From contig JBQTIR010000022.1 in NCBI GenBank assembly GCA_052387905.1, forward strand, positions 25,889-89,888: a stretch of 64,000 bases of DNA, in the 5' to 3' direction. Every line of letters begins with the position of its first letter. The first letter of the stretch is position 1. Source of the DNA: JBQTII01 sp052387905 (GTDB lineage Bacteria > Actinomycetota > Actinomycetes > Sporichthyales > Sporichthyaceae). This document shows, piece after piece, positions 1 to 8,115 of the stretch. The notes beneath the pieces were generated by a model that was not told the origin of the DNA, did not search any database, and worked only from the letters and a program-made list of their open reading frames with translations. A program made the position numbers and the translations under genes.

Positions 1-441
1 CGGCATGGCGCCGTCGAAGCGGGCGGCGAAGCCGGGCCCGTAGGGGTCGGCATCGAGCATCGAGGAGAACATCGGCACCCGACTCATCGACTCCACGCCG
101 CCGGCGACCGCGACGTCGTACTGGCCGGAGATCAGGCCGGCGGCGGCGAAGTGCACCGCCTGCTGGGAGGACCCGCACTGACGGTCGACCGTTGTGGCGG
201 TGACCGACTCCGGCCATCCGGCGGAGAGCACGCCGCTGCGCGCGGTGTTCATGGACTGCTCGCCGACCTGCATGACCGCGCCCCACACCACGTCGTCGAC
301 CTGGCCCGGGTCGATGCCCGTGCGCTCGACGAGAGCGCGCAACACATGGGCGGACAACTCCACCGGGTGCACGCCGGCCAGCGCGCCGTTGCGCTTGCCC
401 AACGGGGTACGGACGGCATCGACGATGACCGCATCGCGCAT
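1..441 (-). CDS. Thiolase (acetyl-CoA C-acyltransferase), N-terminal part
   Basis: Partial gene: 147 codons are visible from an ATG at 441, and the frame stays open to the window edge. It begins MRDAVIVDAVRTPLGKRNG, the usual thiolase opening, and the nucleophilic cysteine is in the motif RQCGSSQQA (C89). The following AGGVESMS segment is also typical. The family cleaves 3-ketoacyl-CoA with CoA or condenses two acyl-CoA. Only about the first third of a roughly 390-residue protein is present, so the catalytic His and second Cys lie outside the window. It is divergent from the SDR at 599, and the neighbours suggest the last step of a beta-oxidation-like pathway. Confidence 0.93.
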   Translation of the reverse strand, partial: MRDAVIVDAVRTPLGKRNGALAGVHPVELSAHVLRALVERTGIDPGQVDDVVWGAVMQVGEQSMNTARSGVLSAGWPESVTATTVDRQCGSSQQAVHFAAAGLISGQYDVAVAGGVESMSRVPMFSSMLDADPYGPGFAARFDGAMP

Positions 442-515
442 CTGGAGACCTCATTCGGGTGGCAATTGGAGCGGGGCAACGTTAGTGCGATTAACAATGA
501 GGGGGAGGAGACAAA

Positions 516-531
516 CAGTCAAGCTTGACTG
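516..531. promoter_or_regulatory. Perfect 16-bp palindrome, probable operator
   Basis: CAGTCAAGCTTGACTG is identical to its reverse complement. It lies in the 157-bp divergent region between the thiolase (start 441) and the SDR (start 599). Size and position fit a TetR-family operator controlling both genes, but no TetR gene is in the window. The regulator is therefore unknown. Confidence 0.6.
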
Positions 532-598
532 CCACGTCAGCGCGCTGGATAGTGTGTGATTGCGCCCACTCGCAGGCGCTGACGTCCCGAGGAGACCC

Positions 599-1417
599 AT
601 GGGTAACGCACTGGCCGGTCGGACGATGGTGATGTCCGGCGGAAGCCGGGGGATCGGCCTGGCGATCCTGCTCGCCGCCGCCCGCGAGGGCGCCAATGCG
701 GTCCTGCTGGCCAAGACCGACCAGGTGGACCCGCGACTGCCGGGCACCGTGCACACGGCCGTCGCCGAGATCGAGGCGGCGGGCGGCAAGGCGGTGGCGG
801 TCGTGGGCGACGTGCGCAATGAGGACGACGTCCAGCGCGCCGTGGACACCGCGGTCACGACCTTCGGCGGCGTCGACATCTGCGTCAACAACGCCAGCGC
901 CTTGAATCTGTCGGGTACCGAGGATCTCGCGCCCAAGCGCTTCGACCTCATGCAGCAGATCAACGCGCGGGGGACCTTCGTGCTCAGCCGCGCGTGCGCA
1001 CCGCACCTGCGCAAGTCCGGCGAAGGGCAGATCCTCACGCTGTCCCCGCCACTGAACCTGAGCCCGCGTTGGCTCGGCGCCCACCCCGGTTACATGCTCT
1101 CCAAGTACGGCATGACGCTGTTGACGCTCGGTTTCGCCGCCGAATTCGCCGAGTCCGGCGTCACCGCAAATTGCTTGTGGCCGCGGACCACCATCGCCAC
1201 GGCGGCCGTGCTCAACCTCATTCCCGGGGCCGCGGAAAGTTCGCGCTCACCGGAGATCATGGGGGATGCGGCGCTGGCGATCCTGACCGCCAACCCCCAC
1301 CGTCGCAGCGGGGAAACCCTGATCGACGACGAGGTGCTGGCCGCGGCAGGTGTCACCGACCTGAGCTGCTACGGGGCCGGCGAGCACACTCTCGACATCT
1401 TCATCGACCCGAGCTGA
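599..1417 (+). CDS. SDR family oxidoreductase (HSDL2/citronellol-dehydrogenase type)
   Basis: 272 residues. The ATG at 599 is chosen because GAGGAGA lies six bases upstream; an in-frame TTG at 560 has no ribosome site. The Rossmann motif SGGSRGIG is at residues 13-20, CVNNAS follows near residue 100, and the catalytic YxxxK is in HPGYMLSKYGM. The insert after beta-2 (KTDQVDPRLPGT) and the C-terminal GETLIDDEVL are marks of the HSDL2/AtuG-like subgroup, which oxidises or reduces acyl-CoA or terpenoid alcohols. It is followed at 83 bp by an aldehyde dehydrogenase, probably the next gene of the same unit. The substrate is not determinable. Confidence 0.88.
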   Translation: MGNALAGRTMVMSGGSRGIGLAILLAAAREGANAVLLAKTDQVDPRLPGTVHTAVAEIEAAGGKAVAVVGDVRNEDDVQRAVDTAVTTFGGVDICVNNASALNLSGTEDLAPKRFDLMQQINARGTFVLSRACAPHLRKSGEGQILTLSPPLNLSPRWLGAHPGYMLSKYGMTLLTLGFAAEFAESGVTANCLWPRTTIATAAVLNLIPGAAESSRSPEIMGDAALAILTANPHRRSGETLIDDEVLAAAGVTDLSCYGAGEHTLDIFIDPS

Positions 1418-1500
1418 CCCGGACCACCGCCGGTCGCCGCCGTAGAATTTCGCCAGACCCGAGCCCATTCCGCGTTTTCCGCTCACCATCGGGAGCCCCC

Positions 1501-3021
1501 ATGACCACCGTGGCCGTGACCCACCACCAGATGTTCATCGACGGCAAGGGAGTCGACACCGAGCAGTCCTACGAGCTGCGGAGCCCGGCCAGCGGCGAGA
1601 TCGTCGCCACGATCGCCAAGGGCACGGTCGACCATCTCGATGCCGCAGTGGAGGCTGCTCGCCGGTCCTTCCGTGCCGGGTCGTGGGCGAAGCTCCCGCC
1701 ATCGGAACGGGCCGCGATCATGATCCGCATCGCCGAGCGTATCGGCGCGGAGAGCGAGGAGATCACCGAGCTCGAGACCATGTGCAACGGCGCCACCCTG
1801 CGCCAGGCCATGGCCTTCCACGTCGGTTACGCCGGTCCGCATTTCCAGTACTTCGCCGAACAGATCAACAAGTACGAGTGGGTGCGTCAGCTGCCGACCT
1901 CCACCTTCCCGACGAAGTCGATGAACAGCGTCCGCCGGGCTCCGGTGGGCGTCGTCGGTGCGATCGTGCCCTTCAACTTCCCGTTGCTGCTCGGCATCTG
2001 GAAGATCGCGCCGGCGCTGGCCGCCGGCAACTCCGTCGTCGTCAAACCGGACGAGCGAACCCCGCTCTCGCTGCTGCGCCTGGTGCAGATCGCCAGCGAA
2101 TGTGGGCTGCCGCCGGGTGTGCTCAACCTCGTCACCGGCGACGGCATCGAGGTGGGCGCTCGGCTGGCGTCGCACCCGGATGTGGACAAGATCGCCTTCA
2201 CCGGCTCGACCGCGGTCGGTCGCGAGATCATGAGACTGGCCTCGGGGACGGTGAAGAAGGTCAGCCTTGAGCTCGGTGGCAAGGGAGCACAGATCGTGCT
2301 GCCCGACGCGGACCTCGACGTCGTCGCCGACGGTGCGCTGTTCGGCTGCATGTTGTACTCGGGGCAGATCTGCGTGTCCGGGACCCGGTTGCTGGTCCAC
2401 GAGAGCATCCACGACGAGCTGGTGGCCAAGATGGTCGCGCGGGTCAACACGATCACGCTGGGCGACCCGGCCGACTTCGACACCGACATGGGTCCGGTCA
2501 TCTCGCGCAAGCAGCGGGACAAGATCCTCGGGTACCTGGAGTCGGGCAAGGCCGCCGGCGCCACGGTGGCGGTGGGCGGCGGACTGGCCGAGGTCGCGGG
2601 CTTCGAGGGTGGCCACTGGATCGCGCCGACGATCTTCACCGACGTCACCAACGACATGCAGATCGCCCGCGAGGAGATCTTCGGCCCGGTCCTGTCGGTG
2701 ATCAAGTACTCGACGATCGAAGAAGCGATCGCGATCGCCAACGACACCGAGTACGGGCTGTCCGCCGGGGTGTGGTCGACCGACCCGGAGACTGCCAGCG
2801 AGGTCGCCGAGCAGATCGAAGCGGGCACCGTCTGGATCAACAACTGGCACATGCTCGACGTCGAGGTGCCGTTCTCCGGCTGGAAGCAGTCCGGGGTGGG
2901 CGGCGAACTCGGTCCCGACGCGTTCGATGAGTACACGATCTCCCAGCACATCCACCTCGACCTGTCGACCAAGGTCGAGCGGCACGTATTCGACGTGTTG
3001 CTCTCCGCCCCCCGCGACTGA
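1501..3021 (+). CDS. NAD(P)-dependent aldehyde dehydrogenase
   Basis: 506 residues, normal for the ALDH superfamily. It oxidises an aldehyde to the acid with NAD(P)+. The general base is E257 in LELGGKG and the nucleophile is C291 in GQICVSGTR; their 34-residue spacing is canonical. PFNFPLL and the C-terminal PFSGWKQSGVGGELG are also present. The ATG at 1501 is used although the frame is open upstream, because homology begins near QMFIDGKGVD. It follows the SDR in the same direction, and an alcohol-to-aldehyde-to-acid sequence is plausible. Substrate unknown. Confidence 0.93.
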   Translation: MTTVAVTHHQMFIDGKGVDTEQSYELRSPASGEIVATIAKGTVDHLDAAVEAARRSFRAGSWAKLPPSERAAIMIRIAERIGAESEEITELETMCNGATLRQAMAFHVGYAGPHFQYFAEQINKYEWVRQLPTSTFPTKSMNSVRRAPVGVVGAIVPFNFPLLLGIWKIAPALAAGNSVVVKPDERTPLSLLRLVQIASECGLPPGVLNLVTGDGIEVGARLASHPDVDKIAFTGSTAVGREIMRLASGTVKKVSLELGGKGAQIVLPDADLDVVADGALFGCMLYSGQICVSGTRLLVHESIHDELVAKMVARVNTITLGDPADFDTDMGPVISRKQRDKILGYLESGKAAGATVAVGGGLAEVAGFEGGHWIAPTIFTDVTNDMQIAREEIFGPVLSVIKYSTIEEAIAIANDTEYGLSAGVWSTDPETASEVAEQIEAGTVWINNWHMLDVEVPFSGWKQSGVGGELGPDAFDEYTISQHIHLDLSTKVERHVFDVLLSAPRD

Positions 3022-3066
3022 ACCCCACCCGAACGTGAATCACAGCCACAAGAAGGAGCTAGCTGC

Positions 3067-3579
3067 ATGACCACAAGGACACGCGTGACGGCCGGTCTGT
3101 TCGCGCTGGCCGCGGTTGCCGCGGGAATCGCGGCTGCGCCGGCCAGCCCCGCGAACGCTGCCGAGACGGGCCCGGCCTGTGTCGGCTTCGACGTCCTGGA
3201 GATCAAGCCTGGCCTGATGGCGGACAAGGTCACCAAGGGCACCGTGAACCATGTCGGTCCCCTCGGTGAGGAGACCTGTACCGGTGACTCTTTGGGTTAC
3301 AAGGCGACCGGGCCGATCGGGATCGAGCACTACATCAACTACGAGGGCACCTGCACGGACCTGCTCCTCACCGGCTACGCCCTGCACCACATCCCGACCG
3401 CGGACGGGGTGAAGACTGTGCGCAACAACTTCACTGCTGCCATCGGTTACTTCGTCGGTGACAAGTTCTCCGGTACTTACACGGTCAGCGAGCTGGAGGG
3501 CGACTGCGGCCTCACCGCACCGCTGACGAAGTTCCGCGCGGACTACGCCGGCTACTACAACGACAACACCCGAGACTGA
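3067..3579 (+). CDS. Secreted small protein of unknown function
   Basis: 170 residues. A clear Sec signal peptide (charged MTTRTR, then a hydrophobic stretch, then PASPANAAE) ends near residue 32. The mature part is about 138 residues with four cysteines (PAC, EETC, EGTC, GDC), so two disulfides are likely. AAGGAG lies upstream of the ATG, supporting the start. No family recognised. It is 45 bp downstream of the aldehyde dehydrogenase but shows no link to its chemistry. Confidence 0.85.
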   Translation: MTTRTRVTAGLFALAAVAAGIAAAPASPANAAETGPACVGFDVLEIKPGLMADKVTKGTVNHVGPLGEETCTGDSLGYKATGPIGIEHYINYEGTCTDLLLTGYALHHIPTADGVKTVRNNFTAAIGYFVGDKFSGTYTVSELEGDCGLTAPLTKFRADYAGYYNDNTRD

Positions 3580-3844
3580 CGCACAATCAGATCTATGAAG
3601 GGCGGCCACCGACAGTTCTGCGTGGAAAGCTGCCCTGCAGACGTACCGTTGATCACGGTCCGGTAACAGCAATCTGACGGCCCATCATGATAGCCCGAAC
3701 GGTCACCACAACACGTCGCCATCCACGGCCCGCCTGATCCGCGACCTCGTCAACCACGAACCCGCCACCGCGCGGCACCACCACCGGGTGTGCGCCGCGC
3801 AGGCGGCCGTCGCCCGGTAACTCGGTCCTGCGAGGCGGATACGG
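3580..3844. other. Intergenic region without a supported gene
   Basis: 265 bp between the secreted protein and the hairpin that follows the P450 gene. One short open stretch (about 3650-3822, + strand) could be translated, but it lacks a good start, ribosome site or recognisable domain. I regard it as non-coding or decayed sequence. Confidence 0.5.
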
Positions 3845-3880
3845 CTAAGGGGTGGCCCAGGGGCGGCGGCCACCCCTTAG
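3845..3880. terminator. Long perfect hairpin, terminator of the P450 gene
   Basis: Arms CTAAGGGGTGGCC (3845-3857) and GGCCACCCCTTAG (3868-3880) pair perfectly over 13 bp with a 10-base loop. It is 14 bp beyond the P450 stop codon on the minus strand. No U-tract is needed in many actinobacterial terminators. It may work in both directions, but the plus-strand gene ends 265 bp away. Confidence 0.75.
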
Positions 3881-3894
3881 TTGCTCCGGATCCG

Positions 3895-5205
3895 TCAGGT
3901 GGCCTCGGGGGTGAAGCGCAATTCCAGTCGGTTGAAGGCCCGCATGAAGTTGGTCTCCGCCATGACCGCGCTGTGCGCCTCGAAGTCCGGGAGTCGGGTC
4001 AGGATCTGACGCAGCATGGCCTTGATCATTGACTTGGCCAGCTGGTTGCCCAGGCAGAAATGCACGCCGCCCCCACCGAAGCTGAGCTGCGGGTTGGGGG
4101 AGCGGTCGAGGATGAGGGAATCCGGGTCGGTGAACACCTCGGTGTCCCAGTTGCCGGAGCCGTAGAACATCACGACCTTGTCGCCGGGCATCATCCGTTG
4201 CCCGCCGAAGGTGGTCTCCGCTTTCACGGTGCGGCGGAAGTTCATGATCGGGGTCGCGTAGCGCAGGAACTCGTCGATCGCGACGTCGATGCGGCCGTCG
4301 AAGTCCTCCATCAGCCACTTGCGTTGATCGGGGAAGGTGGTCAGGCCCAGCAGCGAGTGCCCCAGCGAGTGCTTGGTGGTGTCCGTCCCTGCGCAGATCA
4401 TCAGGGTGAAGAAGGCCTGGATCTCGAAGTCGTCGAGTTTCGCACCGTCGATCTCGGCGTCGATCAGCGCCTGCAACAGGTCCTCGGTCGGTTCCTTGCG
4501 CCGTTCTTCAATCATCTCCTCGGCCATGGCGTGCAGTTCGACGCAGGCCTCGACCACCATTTCGTCTGCCGGGCGGCCCTGCAGGCATTCCGGGTCTGCC
4601 CAGTTGGTGACGTTGCGGGCGAAGTGGGCGGCGTCGTCCCAGCGCTCGCGCGGAACGCCGAAGATGTCGCACACGACCATGGCGGGCAGCGGTGAGGTGA
4701 TCTCCGCGACCGCCTCGGCGTGACCGCGGGAGGCGATCCGGTCGACGAGTTCGCGCGCGGCGTCGAGGACTTTGGCCTCCATCCGCCGGACCTGCTTGGG
4801 CGTGAACGCGGCCGAGACGAGCCGGCGCAGGTTGGCATGGCGCGGGTCGTCCATCGACACGATCGACTGCGACATCTCCAGCATCGCCTGCGGCATGACG
4901 TCGAAGAGGATGCCTTGGCCGGAGATGAACAGCTCGTTGGTCTTGCTGATCTTCGTGATGTCGGCGTGGCGCACGATCGCCCAGTAACCGGGGTCGTCCG
5001 GGTCGGGCAGGACGGCGTCCTCGATGGGGCGTTGCCAGGACACCGGGCGTTCGCGGCGCAGGACCGCGAAGGACTTCTCGCGCTCTTCGAACGTGGTCAG
5101 CCAGAACTCCTTGGACGAGACATCCACCTCGTCGTAAGGCGGCTTGTTCTCATTCAGCGCCGGGAGGAAGACGTCCGAGGCGTCAAAGTCGAGGTCGGTA
5201 CTCAT
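3895..5205 (-). CDS. Cytochrome P450 monooxygenase
   Basis: 436 residues, a soluble bacterial P450. The I-helix oxygen-activation motif is AGTDTT, the K-helix ExxR is EFLR, and the haem-thiolate loop is FGGGGVHFCLGNQLAK with C384 as axial ligand. The N-terminal region (PPYDEV ... FWLTTFEER) resembles actinobacterial P450s acting on steroid or lipid side chains, but the subfamily cannot be set by eye. Electrons would come from a ferredoxin and reductase that are not in the window. The start ATG at 5205 has AGGGAG upstream. It is divergent from the BadI-like gene with 114 bp between, so shared control is possible. Confidence 0.93.
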   Translation of the reverse strand: MSTDLDFDASDVFLPALNENKPPYDEVDVSSKEFWLTTFEEREKSFAVLRRERPVSWQRPIEDAVLPDPDDPGYWAIVRHADITKISKTNELFISGQGILFDVMPQAMLEMSQSIVSMDDPRHANLRRLVSAAFTPKQVRRMEAKVLDAARELVDRIASRGHAEAVAEITSPLPAMVVCDIFGVPRERWDDAAHFARNVTNWADPECLQGRPADEMVVEACVELHAMAEEMIEERRKEPTEDLLQALIDAEIDGAKLDDFEIQAFFTLMICAGTDTTKHSLGHSLLGLTTFPDQRKWLMEDFDGRIDVAIDEFLRYATPIMNFRRTVKAETTFGGQRMMPGDKVVMFYGSGNWDTEVFTDPDSLILDRSPNPQLSFGGGGVHFCLGNQLAKSMIKAMLRQILTRLPDFEAHSAVMAETNFMRAFNRLELRFTPEAT

Positions 5206-5319
5206 GCGGGAACTCCCTTGCCGATCGATACGTCCCGAGGTGGAGGTTAATGCTCTAGCGCCCTAATATCTAGACCTGCAGTATCTTCCGGTTCGCTGAG
5301 TCGAAGGCAGGCCCACGCA
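5206..5319. promoter_or_regulatory. Divergent promoter region, P450 / BadI-like gene
   Basis: 114 bp with a locally AT-rich core around 5247-5275. Two direct TCTAG copies (5254-5258 and 5269-5273) are 15 bp apart on either side of a CCTAATA stretch that could hold a -10 element. No perfect palindrome was seen. It would drive the P450 leftwards and the 5320-8627 operon rightwards. Confidence 0.35.
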
Positions 5320-6117
5320 GTGACTGACTACATCGACGTCCGCTACGAGGTAATCGGCGCCGCCGCCGTGATCACCATCGACCGCGAGAAGCGCATGAAC
5401 GCCTTCCGCGCCGGGACGATCGAGGAGCTGATCCACGCGTTCAAGCGAGCGTGGGCCGACAAGGCCGTGCGCGCCGTGGTGTTCACCGGCGCCGGGGAGC
5501 GCGCGTTCTGCGTGGGCGGGGACATCAAGCAGCGCAACGAGACCGGCGACTACGGCCCCACCGAGAACGGGCTGTTCGAGATCGGCTACTTCCACCGCCT
5601 GATCCGCGACATCCCCAAACCGGTCATCGCGGCGGTCAACGGCATCGCCATCGGCGGCGGGCACGTCCTGCACGTGCTCTGTGACCTCTCGATCGCCGCC
5701 GAGCACGCCACCTTCGGCCAAGCCGGCCCGCGGGTCGGGTCCTTCGACGCCGGCTTCGGCTCCGCCTACCTGGCACGGGTGGTGGGAGAGAAGCGGGCCC
5801 GCGAGATCTGGTTCCTGCTCAAGCAGTACGACGCCGCGACCGCCGAGCGCTGGGGCCTGGTCAACAAGGTCGTTCCCGCCGCCGAGCTGATGCCGGCGGC
5901 GCTGGAGTGGGCGCAGGAGCTCGCGCAGTTCTCCCCGACAGCCATCCGCTTCCTCAAGCACTCCTTCAACGCCGACACCGACCACCAGGGCGGGCTCTCC
6001 CAGATGGCGATCGCCGGCTTGGACGTCTTCGCCGAGACCGACGAGGCGAAGGAAGGCGCCGCCGCATTCGCTGAGAAGCGCAAGCCGGACTTCGCCACCC
6101 ACCAGATCGCCCATTAA
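5320..6117 (+). CDS. MenB/BadI-like crotonase (putative 2-ketocyclohexanecarboxyl-CoA hydrolase)
   Basis: 265 residues, GTG start. It is a crotonase-fold protein: oxyanion-hole segments are RAFCVGGDIKQ and AIGGGHVL. The stretch GPRVGSFDAGFGSAYLARVV, with D143, is the hallmark of the MenB/BadI branch rather than ordinary enoyl-CoA hydratases. The end TDEAKEG ... EKRKPDF is also shared with that branch. BadI hydrolytically opens 2-ketocyclohexanecarboxyl-CoA to pimelyl-CoA, whereas MenB makes dihydroxynaphthoyl-CoA. The flanking BadH-like SDR, acyl-CoA dehydrogenase and MarR gene favour a ring-opening role over menaquinone synthesis. From memory, both families have a Tyr pair before TDE; here that site reads F-A, so the exact substrate may differ. 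Confidence 0.72.
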   Translation: MTDYIDVRYEVIGAAAVITIDREKRMNAFRAGTIEELIHAFKRAWADKAVRAVVFTGAGERAFCVGGDIKQRNETGDYGPTENGLFEIGYFHRLIRDIPKPVIAAVNGIAIGGGHVLHVLCDLSIAAEHATFGQAGPRVGSFDAGFGSAYLARVVGEKRAREIWFLLKQYDAATAERWGLVNKVVPAAELMPAALEWAQELAQFSPTAIRFLKHSFNADTDHQGGLSQMAIAGLDVFAETDEAKEGAAAFAEKRKPDFATHQIAH

Positions 6118-6118
6118 G

Positions 6119-6172
6119 ACCCGTTGCGTCCGAACAACGGGTCGCTATAGCAGCCACTTCTTCGGACGCAAC
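6119..6172 (+). promoter_or_regulatory. Two mutually exclusive hairpins between badI-like and badH-like genes
   Basis: Hairpin A pairs ACCCGTTG (6119-6126) with CAACGGGT (6135-6142). Hairpin B pairs GTTGCGTCCGAA (6123-6134) with TTCGGACGCAAC (6161-6172), a perfect 12-bp stem. The left arm of B overlaps A, so only one can form at a time. The element fills the 74-bp gap inside the operon and ends shortly before the AAGGAGAG ribosome site of the SDR. It may be a terminator/antiterminator switch, an mRNA-stability hairpin, or a simple partial terminator. Confidence 0.5.
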
Positions 6173-6191
6173 GCATAAGGAGAGCGCACGT

Positions 6192-6950
6192 ATGAGCCTC
6201 ACCATCGACTTGTCGGGCCAAGTCGCCGTCGTGACCGGCGGCGGCAGCGGAATCGGCGAAGCCATCGCCCGCACGCTGGCGGCTGCCGGTGCGGCAGTGG
6301 CGATCGCTGACATCTCCAGCGACAACGGCCAACGGGTGGCCAAAGAGATCGAGGCCGACGGGGGGCGCGCGATCGCGGTTGCCCTCGACATCTGCGACCG
6401 GGCCTCGATCGAGGCGGGGATTGCCGAGGTCCATGCCCAGCTCGGCCGCATCGACCACCTGATCAACAACGCTGCGACGTGGGCCATCAAGACCTTCGCC
6501 GATCACACCCCGGCCGAGATCGACCGCATCGTCGCGATCACCCTGACCGGAACCATGACGGTGACTCAGGTGGTGTTGCCGCACATCGTCGCCTCCGGTG
6601 GGTCGATCGTGGTGATCTCCTCCGACGGTGCCCGCATCGGCGAGGCGTACATGAGCGTCTACGCCGGCGCCAAGGCCGGGCTCATCGGGTTTGCGAAGAG
6701 CGTGGCTCGCGAAGTGGGCCGCAAGGGCGTGCGCGTCAACATCGTCGCCCCGGGCACCACGGCGACCCCCGGCAGCTCTGGGTTCATCGAGCAGGCCGGT
6801 GGGGCCGAGAAGCTCGCGAAGGCCTACCCCTTGGGACGGATCGGCGAACCGCAGGACATCGCCAATGCCGTGCTGTTCCTGACCAGCCCGCTGTCGTCGT
6901 GGATCACCGGTCAGGTGCTCTCCGTGAGCGGCGGCTTCTCGATGAACTGA
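6192..6950 (+). CDS. SDR oxidoreductase, BadH-like (putative 2-hydroxycyclohexanecarboxyl-CoA dehydrogenase)
   Basis: 252 residues. The NAD-binding motif is TGGGSGIG, NNAA follows, and the catalytic residues are in VISSDGAR and VYAGAKAG (YxxxK). SDGARIGEAYMSVYAGAK and the end GQVLSVSGGFSMN resemble what I remember of BadH of Rhodopseudomonas, which oxidises 2-hydroxycyclohexanecarboxyl-CoA to the 2-keto ester, the substrate of BadI encoded just upstream. The ATG at 6192 follows AAGGAGAG. The next gene starts 10 bp after the stop. A generic beta-hydroxyacyl-CoA dehydrogenase of the FabG type is the alternative. Confidence 0.75.
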   Translation: MSLTIDLSGQVAVVTGGGSGIGEAIARTLAAAGAAVAIADISSDNGQRVAKEIEADGGRAIAVALDICDRASIEAGIAEVHAQLGRIDHLINNAATWAIKTFADHTPAEIDRIVAITLTGTMTVTQVVLPHIVASGGSIVVISSDGARIGEAYMSVYAGAKAGLIGFAKSVAREVGRKGVRVNIVAPGTTATPGSSGFIEQAGGAEKLAKAYPLGRIGEPQDIANAVLFLTSPLSSWITGQVLSVSGGFSMN

Positions 6951-6960
6951 GGGGAGCCCC

Positions 6961-8115
6961 ATGATCAGCTTCGAGTTCACCGCCGAGCAGCAGGCGTTCG
7001 GTAAGGAACTGCGCCGCTACGCGGTGACCGAACTGGCCCCGCGCTACCTCGAGCGCGCCACCAAGGCCGAGTACCCGTGGGACGCGCATCGGCAACTCGC
7101 CGAACTCGGCCTGCTCGGGATCGGGCTGCCGGAGAAGTACGGCGGCACCGGTGAGCCGGATCCGATCATGCTCGGCCTGGCGGGGGAAACCCTCGCTTAT
7201 GGGGACGTCAACGTGGCATCGGCTCCCGTGTTGACGGGGCTGGTCGCCGAGCAACTGGCCGCCCAGGGCCAGGACGAGGTGGTCGCCGAATACCTGCCGC
7301 GGCTGATCAACGGCGAGATCGTCGCGGCGATCGCGGTGACCGAGCCGTCGGTGGGCTCGGACGCCGCGCGCCTTGCCTGCGTGGCCCGACCGGCCGACGG
7401 GGGCTGGCGGATCTCGGGGGAGAAGATCGCGATTACCCACGCGACCTCTGCCGCCGTGGCGCTGGTCTACGCCCGTGATCCGGGCAGCGACGGGCATCGC
7501 GGCATCAGTTGCTACGCGGTGCCGTTGGACGCCACCGGAGTGACCCGTTCCCACCTGCCCGGGATGGGGACGCTGCCGCTGTGCTGGGGCGCGTTGAGCT
7601 TCGACGAGGTGTTCGTACCCGCGGCGAACCTCGTCGGTGCGCCCGGCCGTGGGTTCGCCGGGGCCATGCACCACTTCGACTTCAGCCGGCCCGGGCTGGG
7701 CCTGATCTGTCTCGGTGCCGCGCAAGCGAGCCTGGATGAGGCGGTGGCCTGGGCGCAGCAGCGTCAGTCCTTCGGGAAACCGATCGCTGCCTACCAGGGA
7801 GTGTCCTTCCCGCTGGCGGAGCACGCCACCGAGATGGAGGCCGCCCGCTGGCTCTGCTATCGCGCGCTGTGGCTGCGCTCGGTCGGCAAGCCACACACCG
7901 ATCTCGCCGCGATGAGCAAGTGGTGGCCGCCCAAGGTGGCCAAGGAGGCGATCGAGACGGCGTGGGTGACGCACGGGAACCTGGGGTACTCCACCGAGCT
8001 TCCCCTGCAGCAGCGGCTGCGCGACGTCTCCGGCTACCTGGTGGCCGACGGTACCGCGTCGATCCAGAAGCGGATCATCGCGACCACGATGATGGGGCCG
8101 GTGGCAGCGTCATGA
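6961..8115 (+). CDS. Acyl-CoA dehydrogenase, AliB-like
   Basis: 384 residues, the normal length of an FAD acyl-CoA dehydrogenase. The FAD/substrate motif is AVTEPSVGSDAA, and the C-terminal helices contain RQSFGKPIAAYQG. In the loop that usually reads YEGT and supplies the Glu base, the sequence is ADGT (D363). Shorter Asp bases have been described in dehydrogenases acting on cyclic acyl-CoA, so this fits a cyclohexanecarboxyl-CoA-type substrate, but that is inference. It lies 10 bp after the BadH-like gene and overlaps the MarR gene by ATGA, so it is translationally coupled. Confidence 0.85.
   Translation: MISFEFTAEQQAFGKELRRYAVTELAPRYLERATKAEYPWDAHRQLAELGLLGIGLPEKYGGTGEPDPIMLGLAGETLAYGDVNVASAPVLTGLVAEQLAAQGQDEVVAEYLPRLINGEIVAAIAVTEPSVGSDAARLACVARPADGGWRISGEKIAITHATSAAVALVYARDPGSDGHRGISCYAVPLDATGVTRSHLPGMGTLPLCWGALSFDEVFVPAANLVGAPGRGFAGAMHHFDFSRPGLGLICLGAAQASLDEAVAWAQQRQSFGKPIAAYQGVSFPLAEHATEMEAARWLCYRALWLRSVGKPHTDLAAMSKWWPPKVAKEAIETAWVTHGNLGYSTELPLQQRLRDVSGYLVADGTASIQKRIIATTMMGPVAAS

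Noticed and set aside
1483..2985. 500-codon minus-strand frame across the aldehyde dehydrogenase
   Set aside because: Shadow of a gene whose catalytic Cys and Glu are both intact on the plus strand.
3650..3822. Possible transposase remnant in the intergenic region
   Set aside because: The short frame has no recognisable motif, start codon or terminal inverted repeats.
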